From Aspergillus flavus (lineage: Eukaryota; Ascomycota; Eurotiomycetes; Eurotiales; Aspergillaceae): a stretch of 64,000 nt of DNA. Positions 1 to 10,322 of the stretch are shown here, one piece after another (the first letter of the stretch is position 1; each line of letters begins with the position of its first letter). Under the pieces are notes generated by a model, which searched no databases, was not told the origin of the DNA, and saw nothing but the letters and a program-made list of their open reading frames with translations. Position numbers and translations under genes: made by a program. The DNA lies in assembly GCF_009017415.1 (NCBI RefSeq), contig NC_092410.1, forward strand, positions 2,976,001-3,040,000, written 5' to 3'.

Positions 1-646
1 CAACAATTGTGTTGGCAGTCAACAGCGCGGGTTCCACAAAGGAAGTACCTCGTGAGGGTTTGGTCAGCAGCTGCGTGATGGAACCGGCTTCGATCGGAGG
101 GAGAAGAGCGGCATTGGGTGGAGGTTCGTTAAGGCCATTAAGAATAGCAAAAGGCCCGAATGGTGGCGGTCGTGGTTCCTTGTGCGCCTGCGGAATTGGC
201 AGCTGTAAATGTTCCCCAAAGGAATCCGCCTGGACCTCCAACCTTCGGCGCTTGCGAGCATGAGAGTCATCGTCGAATGAGGAATAAGGGAATCGCTCCA
301 GAGCACGGAGATTGACAAATTCCGGGAGGATAGGCTTGGGAGGAGGCTGCAAGCTTGAGACCGCATCTACTGTATGGTCATTTTTCTTTGCGCGCGCCGC
401 GTTGACGCTCTCTGTGAGCCCACCGGAGTCGTTGCGGCCAGGCAGCACTCCAGTTGAATTGTTGGTTTTAGGGATAGAATTTGGCTCTCGAACTCCACTT
501 GCATTCGGTTCAAGCGGCGAGGGGATGCTTAGGATGCGGGAGGAGACTGGTTGGCGGAGAGGTGCAATGCGGAGGCTTTGCAGTTGGGGTAATTCGCGGG
601 TGAGGGATTCATCGAAAGACCGGGCAAAGGTGCCGTTGGAGTCCAT
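1..646 (-). CDS. Uncharacterised nuclear-type protein, 3' part missing
   Basis: An open frame runs without a stop from an ATG at 646 to the left window edge, giving the first 215 residues of a protein whose remainder lies outside. I do not recognise the family. The N-terminal half is rich in Ser, Pro and Asn and looks disordered. Near residue 135 there is a basic cluster (HARKRRRLE) that could be a nuclear localisation signal, followed by a proline-rich segment containing RPPPFGPF and NGLNEPPPNAALLPPI. This pattern reminded me of accessory subunits of fungal chromatin complexes, but that is impression only. The start is the first ATG in the open frame. No intron is needed in the visible part. 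Reality as a gene is fairly secure from frame length and amino-acid composition; function is unknown. Confidence 0.6.
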   Translation of the reverse strand, partial: MDSNGTFARSFDESLTRELPQLQSLRIAPLRQPVSSRILSIPSPLEPNASGVREPNSIPKTNNSTGVLPGRNDSGGLTESVNAARAKKNDHTVDAVSSLQPPPKPILPEFVNLRALERFPYSSFDDDSHARKRRRLEVQADSFGEHLQLPIPQAHKEPRPPPFGPFAILNGLNEPPPNAALLPPIEAGSITQLLTKPSRGTSFVEPALLTANTIV

Positions 647-1304
647 TGTTTGCACTCAAACCATCGGGAGATAGTAGTTGAGGGATCATTCAGTATTAGT
701 CAGCCCTATAGAAACACTAGGGTTGATCACACAGGCCATTTTGCCTCAGTAACTTGTACATGCCCAGCTGGAGTTGGAGTTGATGATAATAAATATGATG
801 ACGACGACCGAGTGTAATTATATGAGATTTGACTTATCGCCCCGTATTCCCGAACCAGAATCAATCCTGGATGGCACGTGCACGGCTGACTGAGCATTGG
901 CCCCCACGCCTGATGGAGCCAGGATTGCCTAAACAGGAAGTTTAATTTGCCATGGAACCTCCGGCAATGGTTGCGGAAACCACCCATGTTAATCCCTGTG
1001 AATACTTCCACCTTTCCTCTTGGAAACTGTGCAGCTGCAGTTTAGTCTGGGAACTAGTCTGCTTAAGCTTTCCCATACCATTGGGTCCTTGTCCATATTG
1101 GCCAGCTGTGCCAACCCACCTTTTCTTTGTTCTCTCCCTCCGTATAAATACCTTCCATATCACTTTCCTTCATAACAAGCAACCGTTCCCTTCTCAATAC
1201 ACTGAGCATACATATCATCATTAACGCCGAGAACACTGATATAAATAAAACTTTTATTCACTTTTGATACATATAAAAAAGAAAACCACATCAATACCGT
1301 CACG
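647..1304. other. Intergenic region
   Basis: About 660 bases separate two divergent genes, so this should hold both promoters. Short open frames here lack family resemblance and splice context. A TATA-like stretch (tataaataa region near 1142-1148 and the AT-rich 1225-1290) precedes the plus-strand gene. No RNA gene or repeat was seen. Confidence 0.5.
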
Positions 1305-1853
1305 ATGAGTGTTGAGGTTCCCTTGTGGCCGCACTTTCTTTTCAGGGTCTTTGAGCCTTTATCATGGTACGCACAGCAAAAGAAAAGCATTTTACAGCTA
1401 TAAATATGACAATAAAGACCTCCAAATAACCATATCCACAGCTTCGGCGGCTACATCTTCCCCCTCCTAGACCTTAACAAGTTCATCGTGGACTCAACAC
1501 CAAACGTCCCACCGCCCGAGACCATCCATCCAAGCAGCGTCGTCCTAGCCGGCCAACTAGGAAACATATACGCTGTCCTTGGCCTCCTAAGCTTCCTCAT
1601 CCACCACAACACCACCGACCCCAAAGTCTTCCGTAACTACATCCTCGCCTACGTCTTCAGCGACATCAACCATCTCTACGCAACCTACCGCGGCGTGGGC
1701 TGGGACGCCTTCGTCGACCCCTGGGCGTGGCAGAACCTCCTCACCTGGGGCAACATTGGCATGACGGTTTTTATGCTCGTGAACCGCATCCTGTTCCTCC
1801 TTGGTGTTTTCGGAAATGCCAAGGTATCTGAGACCCATCGGAAGAGGAGCTGA
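1305..1853 (+). CDS. DUF7704-like small integral membrane protein
   Basis: Two exons, 1305-1366 and 1442-1853, encode 157 residues. The intron (1367-1441, donor GTACGC, acceptor CCACAG) restores the frame so that the ATG-initiated start MSVEVPLWPHFLFRVFEPLS joins FGGYIFPLLD. The protein has about four hydrophobic segments: residues 8-30, 55-75, 85-100 and 125-145. The arrangement (N-terminal phenylalanine/leucine helix with an E-P-L-S motif, then a GxxGGYIF turn) is what I associate with fungal DUF7704 membrane proteins of unknown function. A basic tail (SETHRKRS) would face the cytosol. An intron in the last codons (GTATCT after GCCAAG) cannot be excluded, which would extend the C terminus. 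Function is unknown. Confidence 0.65.
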
Positions 1854-2555
1854 GTCGGCGCAGCATAGCCGACGAGGACGACGCAATCTGACTGTGTGGG
1901 TGAGGAACCGCTGGGGTGCGGAGATCAAGGCTGCGCTTTTGCTCGGCTTGGTTATTCTCTCGTGTGTTAGTTGGGGACTGGGCCTTTCTTGGGTGGTCTA
2001 GATGTTGGTGAAGGAGGGTCTAACTTGGCTATTTTTGATGTATGGGTTAGATCATGTGCTTGTGGATTGTGTCGTTGTTAATATGGCGAGGTGCGTGTCT
2101 GTTGCTGCCTTGTATATGTTGACCAGGCGCGTTGGGTGAGTTCAATTGATTTTCCGATAGAAGGCTTTTGTCCTTTGCGATCCCAGCACTGGTTGTTGGG
2201 ATAATGATTACAAGAATAGTTGATCCGGGCTTGTTACATATTCTCTGACATGGGGACATTTCTCCAATTAACGAATATTTAACGTGTGCATGAAATACAT
2301 ATTCAGGGCAAAAGAAATGCTTCACAAACTAACAGATAACTCGCTGAGCAAGGAAAATGGTTGCAATACGAACCGAATATGCAGAACTAAACCCTACATG
2401 AACCATGAAATCCGGCGCCAATTTATTAAAAAAAATTCCGTAAAACCCCAACATGCTCAATGCGAAGATCGTGTGACATGTACGATTCATATCCTCAAGC
2501 TTCTCGATTATATGGAAGAAATAGATACTGTGTGTCCGGCACAGGTGGGCTCAAT
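1854..2555. other. Convergent intergenic region
   Basis: About 700 bases between the 3' ends of two converging genes. An open frame continues past the DUF7704-like stop in another phase (to about 2001), compatible with an alternative C terminus. Otherwise only short unconvincing frames were seen, and no RNA gene or repeat. Confidence 0.5.
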
Positions 2556-4189
2556 TCAGCGCATAGCGTTGCGCATTCGCTGGAACATCTGGAGCAAGGC
2601 CGGCTGCCCTTGCTGTTGGTACTCTCTAATATGGGGGATGAGACAGGGGATGCCGGGCGATGACTGGAACTGTTGTCGGTAGGCGGCGTAGTTCTGATAA
2701 GGCACGGTGAGGAAGAGCAAGTCGGGAGGGACGATCGGGTTCAGAGCCATTGCGCCAGCGGTACCGTTATTGCTGAAGACGGAATCGGTGATGCTATATT
2801 TCCGCAGTCCGTTAATGAGGGCGGAGAACGAGTGGTAGTTCCGAATGACAAGGAGGGCCTAGAAACAGCTCAGTCAGCCACAATTGACGCCGGTTGGGCT
2901 CAGTAAGGGAGATGTCCACTCGTACCTGTACACAGTCTTGGATATACGGGATCATGTCCGGCAGCGCAGTGCAGCATTCCCACACTTCGATGCTGAGCGA
3001 CTCCCACTTGGTCAGTAATTTCGTTACCACTGGATCCTCCGCCATGATTTGCTGCGGCGTGAGTGCGGAGAAGCTGCGCTCGTCGGCGTTCGTTAGGGTG
3101 CGAGCGAAATCTGCAGCGGATGTTGATCCTGTCAAGTCTTCGTAGAGGGAGAAGTCGATATCAAAGGGTTGGATCCAGTTCATCGTCCGAGCGTGCACAT
3201 ATTGCCGTTCAAAGCGGACTCGCAGGACAGATAGTACCTTCAATATTGATGTCAGACTGGGCGGGAGCTCTTTGAACAGACCTTGAATCGGATCCGCTAT
3301 GAATTCGAAGCCAGGTGTGGCACTCGGTAGCTCATAGTTTCCTCCCGATTGCAGGGCGAGCAAGCAATGAAGCAAGGCGCGGTGGGCAAATGGGCTTCGA
3401 TTTCGAAGATGCTTCATAGTCACGTTAGCTATCTATTGCGACGATCAAGCACAAGGGAGCCGGGCCACTTACTTGTTCAACTTTGGTGTATCTCACAATC
3501 TCCTCGGGGAAGGTATTGAAGTAATTCAACAGATGGATGTACAGTGCGGTATGCTGTTGTAAAAACCATTCGACAGCGATCGCAGGATAACCCAAGGAGT
3601 AGCGGACCAGCTCTTCGAAGGGGATGCGAGTGAAATGCAAGTGGCTTTCAGCATCAATTGCATCCGCAATCGCAGCGGGATCCAAGTCCCGGTTCACTTG
3701 GGAAGGGAACCAACTCCAAGCGACGAGTGATGGGGTGTTGGTTTTGCACCGGCGAATGATCTCCTCGACCTTTTGAATAAATGACAGGTTGGCAATATAA
3801 GCTCTCTCCTTCGGTTGGACTAGTGTGAGTAGGAAACTGTCCACGGCCGAGGCATTTCGACTCTGCAGGGAGGAACGAGGCAGGTTCTCGTCTCGATAGA
3901 GACCATACTGGATCACTCGTTTGATATCCTCAACGTCAAAAGCCCACAGCACGGTGGTTGCTTCATCTTCCCACCATCGGTATGTCACGAAGAATGGAGG
4001 TATCTCCGCACTTGACTGGAACAGAGATGGGTAGCTCGACTGTACCGACATCGACGTCGCACTCATCGACTCATCCATCGCACGAAGGCGTGGAACCCCA
4101 GTCATGCCACCAGTCTCTGGCAGCGAAAAGAAGGCCTGAGGCGGTGACTGATGGAAGCCTACCACTGTATCCTGATTCGGGATAGACAT
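2556..4189 (-). CDS. RasGEF-domain-like protein
   Basis: Three exons on the minus strand (4189-3473, 3411-2926, 2858-2556) encode 501 residues. Introns are 61 and 67 nt with donors GTAAGT and GTACGA and branch site CTAAC/CTGAC. From about residue 215 onward the protein resembles the Ras guanine-nucleotide-exchange fold: an opening I-P-F-E-E-L segment, a helical middle, a stretch with LLVIRNYHSFSALINGL like the conserved NF(N/H)S helix, then QNYAAYRQQF and PGIPCLIPHIREY near the end, matching the NYR...PCIPFLG pattern. Such proteins activate small GTPases at membranes. At about 500 residues it is far shorter than Cdc25-type exchange factors and I see no SH3 or REM domain; the N-terminal 80 residues are Ser-rich. 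The start was placed at ATG 4189 because the frame further upstream opens only with GTG. Family call is moderate; the target GTPase is unknown. Confidence 0.6.
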
Positions 4190-5743
4190 CTCAGCAAAAT
4201 GACAAACGAAAGTTCCCACAGTGGACCGACTATTAGGCAGCTAAGTAGCGTCCATACCTTCTTATCCGTGCTTTAATTACTTTAGTTGGGCCGTCACGGC
4301 GTACAAACAGCTAAGCGACTTCCGAAACGAGGCGCCTGTTTCCGCCACCCAACTGAGACCTAGAGGAATTGAGCGGATACTGAAGGCGTACGAGTATATG
4401 CTGGACCAGCTGGGGCACAACCCGGCGTGATATGGAACAGGGAGACAACAAGACTATAATATAGGTATGGCAATAGTAGAATTGGAGAACGTCCAGAAAC
4501 GGGTCAAGAGTCAAGAGAGCCCATGCAGGCCGATTGAATCCTCTTAGGTAGATACCGAGGGGATATCTGGAACAGACAGACAGTAGTGGGAAATGAGGGT
4601 CCGGGCACTTGGCCTTTTATTGCACCAGTCCGGAGTATTCGCCTGCGTCTTCTTCCTTGTCCGTTTTTTTATTTATTATTTTTTCTTGCTTTACCTGGCC
4701 TAAAATGTCTTATCTTCCCCAATCCCAACAGCAGATTCTGCAGTCTTGCCACGTTCAACTCACGAGGAAACTAGAAGGACCTAATGCTTGTAGTGGCTTT
4801 CACATCTCAGCATGACGGGAAGTGGCGCATCATTAAATCAAAAGAAACGAAGGGGGCTGATCTGTTCCAAACCGCTGGGTCTCCCGAAATCCAGGTTAGG
4901 CCCAGAAACGGGGATTGGCCATAGAGGGCTAACAAAATTAAAGAAGCCTGAATGTAAGGAAAGTCTGGAGCTGCGAAGTGGGCCGGGTCGATCAATCAAT
5001 CGTCATCGTCAAGAGGCAATATATGTAAAGCGTTTAACGATTACAACATAGCCCCTGAGACGCCTTTTATCCAGATCATGGTCTAAAAGGATTCCAGCAA
5101 GTTTCCAGCCACAGAAAGGGAAAAAAAAAGAATTGAATCAATACAAAAGATCACAGGGAAAAAAGGAACTCCGAAAAATAAAATCGAACAACGGAGAAAG
5201 AAGGAAAAGAAAAAAAAAAAGGAGGAAAAAGAAAATAAAAAGTAGAAAAAAAATCTCCACACGGGCAATAGAAAGTCACCATTTATCCATCATACTACTC
5301 CGAGAGTAGTAGCAAAGAAAAAAAATTAGACTGGTTCAGAAGGGTAATAGTAATAAAAGGGCACTAATAGAAGCCAACGGCGGCCATCCGTACAATTGGA
5401 TTGCATTGAAGAGAAGCGGTCAGCAACATTGCATGGGGTCGAATAAGATGCATTAGCCATTCTTTTCTGGAAAATTCACCCGTAATGGATGTGGTTCAAT
5501 CGTTCAGTCGACATGTAATGTTAAGCCGGAGCAACTAGTGACTGTAGCGGTGAAGTCGACTTTCTAGACGGAAAGCTCGGGATTTGACAGGGGAGGGCTG
5601 TTTGAGGCAACCTAAGAAACGGTCCAAACTAGTCATAATTCCCATGATAACAGCAATGATAGATGGGCACAGTAGCATCCATCCTGCCTTGAATTGGCCT
5701 GGATCGACCAGTAATTTAGATCGCCACTTTTCTCGCTTTCTCC

Positions 5744-5759
5744 CTCTCTCTCTCTCTCT
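5744..5759. repeat. (CT)8 microsatellite
   Basis: Eight uninterrupted CT units in a wider pyrimidine-rich stretch (about 5727-5762). Such tracts are common in fungal promoters and leaders. There is no sign of a coding role. Confidence 0.85.
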
Positions 5760-6164
5760 GCTCCATGGCACCCTGCATGCGAATACACGCTAGAAACTGT
5801 CTATGGAGCATGGTGGAACAAAGGAACTGCTAGAGTCTAGCGGGCACTCCTGATCCAGTAACTAAAATAGTCGCTCGTCTCCTTCTTTTTCGTTCATTGC
5901 CCATGGGGCCATGTTTCTCTGCCTCATGAAGGATATCGCCGAAGCTCGGGGGCTATAAATGTCGATCCGATGCGGTTCTCCAACACGGCGCGACCTATGG
6001 GGCCAGGCGGCTTCTCCGTGGTACTCGCGCCCTGAGCCGTTATTCTTCCGAAGGGGGGAAATGAAAAGAAAAGATAAATTTCAAAGTGTAATTAGCGGAC
6101 CGTTATGGCAAGGTCCACGAAAGGATTCATCATTGGGCATGAGAGCTGCTGTACTGGTACGTAC

Positions 6165-6198
6165 GTACTCCGTAGTACGATGTTGTACTACGGAGTAC
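6165..6198. repeat. Perfect 14-bp inverted repeat with 6-nt spacer
   Basis: Left arm gtactccgtagtac (6165-6178) and right arm gtactacggagtac (6185-6198) are exact reverse complements separated by gatgtt. Each arm contains the nonamer TACTCCGTA/TACGGAGTA, which recurs elsewhere in the intergenic DNA of this window. It could extrude as a hairpin or cruciform. It does not sit at the end of any gene I can identify. Confidence 0.9.
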
Positions 6199-7677
6199 CT
6201 GGTGGGGACATTGAAAAAAGAGCTCACGGCTGTAGCTGGCCGTCGAAAAATAACGGCCAGTCTATTATGCTGTGATCAACCGAACTCAACCCTAGCCAAT
6301 AGTAGAATCCCCCATTGGTTGTTCTGGTCCGCATCTGCCGATGGGTTTCCAGGGTAGACGAAGTTGACCTGATAGATGTTGTTCCTGTGGCGTGGTGGAA
6401 ATGAAGCGAGTCGGAGTTCCCGCTCAACGTGTATGGGCAATTGCCGTCATTGGAACAACGCTTCGTTTTTATTTTTATATTTTTCTTTCTAGATTTCTTT
6501 TGTGTGTCCCTGTTAAGACCCCCAGGTCAATACTAGAACGTGAGACTCAATCATCTTTCGGGAATCAAGGATGGTGCGCGTTGGCTTGCATGGACCGCTC
6601 CAAGGCTCTCTCCACATCGAACTACAGGTAGAAATTCACCGACCACACAGAGGATAATGGTGAACGCCCAGACAACAGGGAGAGCTGAAAAAAGAGAGAG
6701 GAGAAGGTAACTGCAATAAGACCCGCTCTGTGGGAAAGAATGAAAGCTGGTGTTCAATTTGCCCCAAGCTTGTGTAACAGTTTGTTTCCTTCTTTGATTT
6801 TGCCAGAAACAAAGGTGGTTGTTACAATCCGCTATTACATACAATGAAAAGCCGAGTCAGTGGCCTGCAGTAGTCTCGTGAGCTGTTCTCTTTTCGACAC
6901 CCTCTCCAAAAACTAGTGCCACGTTCCTTGGATGGTTTTTACGGAGTTGCATTTGGAGAAAAGGCATGCTGGGGCTAAAATAGAAAAAGGAAAGAGGAAA
7001 GAGGAAAAAGCGAAAAGCCACAACAAAGGAAGAACACTTGTCAGTTAACGGACTTGCTTTTGCTTGCTGTAGTACATACATATATAACGTTTGCATTCGA
7101 AAGAAGGTGTGGCGTTGGGTCTAAGACGCTCATTCTCTCAAACAATAGTTTATTTATATGTTTGTTTTCTTTTTGACAGTCCCTGGTCCTTTCCTTGTAC
7201 CTGTAGTCGTGAACTGAACGGCCCACACAAGAACAATAAAGTCTGCACTACTCTGTAACCAACCCAAGGTATACCCTATTGCAGCTTATATACCAGTGAG
7301 AATGATGCAGATTGGCTCGTCACTTGTGACGTGCATAGAAATATATCTCCCGATTCCTGTAGCGGCCCCGCGGTACATGAACTAAGTCAATTTTATTATC
7401 CATATGTGAGTACTCCATTTATCTCCTCCCGATAGTTGCGCATCTCAACATGGCAAGAGATCATCCGCATGCGTGACCACATCAGACCGCGAGTCACCCA
7501 CCGAAAAAGGGGGGACAGACGAACTGTTCGGAAGGCACTGTAAAGTTAGGAACAGGGACCGTAGTACAGGATGCAAGGCCACTGCTGGTTCCCATCGTGG
7601 AATGACGAGATAGGAATTCCGTCATGTCGGTATCCATCTGGATAGTCCCGTCTAGATTTCAAACTCAATCCCCAAAA

Positions 7678-8055
7678 TCAAGCTTCAAAGCGTTGCCTAT
7701 CCCCCGATAGGGTAAAGTTCTCCTTTTTGTTCCTCCTTCGTTCAAAGGCCTCGATTTCCCCGTACCTCGATGCCCGCTGATGATTGGTTTCCGATCCTTC
7801 AATCACAACGGGGACGCTAAATGGAAGTAAGATCGGCTCCAACAATGACTTGTCACCTCCATCCAACGCACCCAAATCAAGGTTCAAGACCGTCGCATGG
7901 GCCTTGCGCTTTAGCCGGGTGATTCTTCTCTCCTGCTGCATGGCCAGCGCGCTTGCGTCGCTATGATAATGCCGAGGACCGGTCTCAACGGAGGGCACGG
8001 TGGGTGCCGCTACGGAAAAGGCGTTTAGGGCACAACTAGGACGGAAGAGGTGCAT
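7678..8055 (-). CDS. Possible small hypothetical protein
   Basis: A single ATG-initiated frame of 125 codons. The predicted product begins MHLFRPSCALNAFSVAAP and is Arg-rich further in (ERRITRLKRK), the sort of start seen in mitochondrial precursors. I recognise no domain. The composition is less random than that of neighbouring short frames, but no intron, homologue or promoter evidence supports it, and it lies in an otherwise gene-poor stretch about 0.7 kb beyond the 3' end of the S4 gene. It may be chance. Confidence 0.25.
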   Translation of the reverse strand: MHLFRPSCALNAFSVAAPTVPSVETGPRHYHSDASALAMQQERRITRLKRKAHATVLNLDLGALDGGDKSLLEPILLPFSVPVVIEGSETNHQRASRYGEIEAFERRRNKKENFTLSGDRQRFEA

Positions 8056-8781
8056 GACGGAGAAGGAAGGATCCGTATGACTCCTGCAGAGAATTTGACG
8101 TGTTCCACTCCCACTTGTGCCCCTTTCGTATAGATCCAGGTATCATTGCGACTCTACCCACTGTGGTGGGTGTAATGAACGGACACTGATTGGTGATACG
8201 GCCGTTCGCTCAGCTCATGTGTCCTTCTTTTATCTAATCAGTCCCGCTCAGATTGGAGATTGAGTTGGAGAGATTTACGTGTGAATCATGTCAATGTGAG
8301 AGGTAAAGTGGCGATCGACCAAACCAAATTCCGTTACCTAAAAGGTGTAGACATCGAACGGTGCGCGATGGGCCATTCCGTCACATTCGGACAATTCCTT
8401 GTGAGACCTTACAAGGAGGGTCAACATCATGGAAAGATAGAATCAGGGTTAAAAGACAGTGATATCTACTTTGAGCGAATACTGAAGGGGTATCAAATGT
8501 CAGGTCATTTTCAGAACAAGACTAATTAAGAGGTATCATATCAAACGAGACGTCAGTCCCTGTTTTGCTTGCTATGGCTTGACCCTACGGAACATGGAAA
8601 TGGAAACTACCAAGCCCCAGTATGCGTCCTGTAGACAACTTTTTTTCTTCCTAGAAACGCATCATAGAATCATAACCGGCATCATACAGGTCCACAAAGC
8701 AAGACAAGAGGTCGTCTCTGGCGGATTTTTTCAAGTCTTTTGATTTTGCTGCAGCATCTAATGTCACCTACCAGGATACAT

Positions 8782-9931
8782 TTAGTTGGCAATGGCGGCA
8801 GCACGGCGGCGGTCACGCTCCTCAGCGATGGAGAGCTATATGATGCGTTAGTATCTTACATCATATGACACACATATATAACGGATAGCAAACGTACCTT
8901 GACACCCTTGCCCTTGGGGAGGGAGATCCAGGGCTTGTCCTGGCCAATGACGAAAACGTTGGACTCACGGGTGGCGAAGGTGTTGTCAACAGCGTCCTTG
9001 ACGTGGACAATGTTGAAACCTCCGTCGTGGCGCTCACGGTGAGTGACAACACCAACACGACCCATGTTACGACCACCGGTAACCATGATGACAACACCAG
9101 TGTCGAAGCGGGCGAAGTCAGTGATCTTGCCAGTGGCAACGTCAACCTTCACGGTGTCGTTGACCTTGATGGCAGGGTCGGGGTAGCGGATGCTATAATT
9201 ACGGTGGTTAGCATATACAGTTCTACAGTTCGATCCTTACTGATCGCCAGCAAGTCGTAATATAATTTTGAAGTTCTTTCGTCCTCCGCCGATCAACCAA
9301 AGCTTGGTCCAACGACTGATGGACGCGGAACTTGTGGAGAGTATGCACTCACGTTCTCGCATCGTGCGTAACCAAGAATGGGATCCCGCCCTTGCCGAGC
9401 TGAACACGCTTGACCTTGCACAGCTTGTATTCGGCCTCCTCAGCCTGGATACGGTGGACGGTGAAACGGCCCTTGGTGTCGTAGATGAGACGGAAGTTCT
9501 CGCCGGTCTTCTCGATGCCGATGACGTCCATGAAACCAGCGGGGAAGGTAGGGTCAGTGCGGACCTTGCCGTCGACCTGGATGAGACGCTGCATCATGAT
9601 GGCCTTAACCTCACGACCGTTCAGGGCGTACTTGAGACGGTTACGGATGAAAACGATGAGGGGAAGGCAGTCGCGGAGCTTGTGAGGACCGGGGGAGGCC
9701 TTGGGAGCATAGGTTCCGGACATTTTGTCCAGGAGCCAGTGCGAAGGCGCACTAAGGCGCTTCTGGTGCTTGGTACTGTAGACATCGCTGTCAGTATCGA
9801 GTTCTTTCGATTCTGCTATCCAACGGTGGCCATTGGCCCCCTTGAATAAACGTAGATTTTTCCAGGGGTGGCGTGTTCATTGTAAATCTCAATGGGATAT
9901 TGCAATGGTATACTCACGGTCCGCGAGGCAT
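8782..9931 (-). CDS. rps4: 40S ribosomal protein S4 (eS4)
   Basis: Four exons (9931-9918, 9775-9353, 9192-8898, 8835-8782) encode 261 residues, the normal eS4 length. The first exon is only 14 nt (MPRG plus two bases). Joined across introns the protein starts [18 protein letters not shown], the family signature start. It continues with the S4-type RNA-binding region ([20 protein letters not shown]), a KOW-like segment ([14 protein letters not shown]) and the conserved tail [12 protein letters not shown]. It is a component of the small ribosomal subunit. Two introns are long for this genome (142 and 160 nt), a common feature of Aspergillus ribosomal protein genes. A TTAGGGCTAGGGT element about 150 bp upstream may drive expression. 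Identification is secure. Confidence 0.95.
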
Positions 9932-10322
9932 CTTGACTGCTTTGTCGACTTGAACCCGGTTAGTTGTCGAAGTGTCCGAAGGAGAAAAACCAGACGAAGC
10001 CGAAAGTTGTCGAGTGATATCCGATCCACTACGAAAACTCGCTTAGTGGAGTTTGTGCTTGTCCTAATCAGGATAATTAGGGCTAGGGTGAAGAGGTCGA
10101 CGCTAGTCCTGATCTAGGCCCGCTCCCTTCGCTCCAGCTCCACTCGACCCCGTCACTGATTACATAATGCTAGAACAGGGGTAACTTAGCACGACTGTAT
10201 TGATCCCATGCATCATCATCTACTGCGGACTATAGACTACCGCCTTCTTTAGTAGAGTGGTATCCAACGCCTTCTAATTACCTATGTACTCTAATATAAG
10301 CTTGCCTTTTTCTTTTTCAGTT
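9932..10322. other. Spacer with the S4 gene promoter
   Basis: This 390-bp region holds the promoter of the minus-strand S4 gene and the 3' flank of the aspartate-semialdehyde dehydrogenase gene. It contains the direct repeat TTAGGGCTAGGGT (10077-10089) and a pyrimidine-rich stretch before 10322. Confidence 0.5.
10077..10089 (-). promoter_or_regulatory. Possible Tbf1-type ribosomal promoter element
   Basis: TTAGGGCTAGGGT includes the reverse of AGCCCTA, the core bound by Tbf1-family proteins at ribosomal protein promoters in several yeasts. It lies about 150 bp upstream of the S4 start codon. The assignment rests on motif similarity and position only. Confidence 0.35.

Larger units (their letters stand above)
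4190..8781. other. 4.6-kb region without a convincing gene
   Basis: This stretch lies upstream of the RasGEF-like gene and downstream of the ribosomal S4 gene, both minus. It contains purine-rich low complexity (about 5110-5260), a CT run (5744-5759), a perfect 14-bp inverted repeat (6165-6198) and many short open frames with poor codon character. The only frame worth listing is 7678-8055 on the minus strand, entered separately. The length is several times a typical Aspergillus spacer, so an untranslated transcript, a long leader for the RasGEF-like gene or a degraded gene is possible, but I see no direct evidence for any of them. Confidence 0.45.

Noticed and set aside
8260..8529. 89-codon plus-strand frame near the S4 gene
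   Set aside because: It opens only with TTG, the first in-frame ATG is well inside, and the product has no family resemblance.
9268..9849. 193-codon plus-strand frame over the S4 gene
   Set aside because: It is the antisense shadow of the main S4 coding exon.
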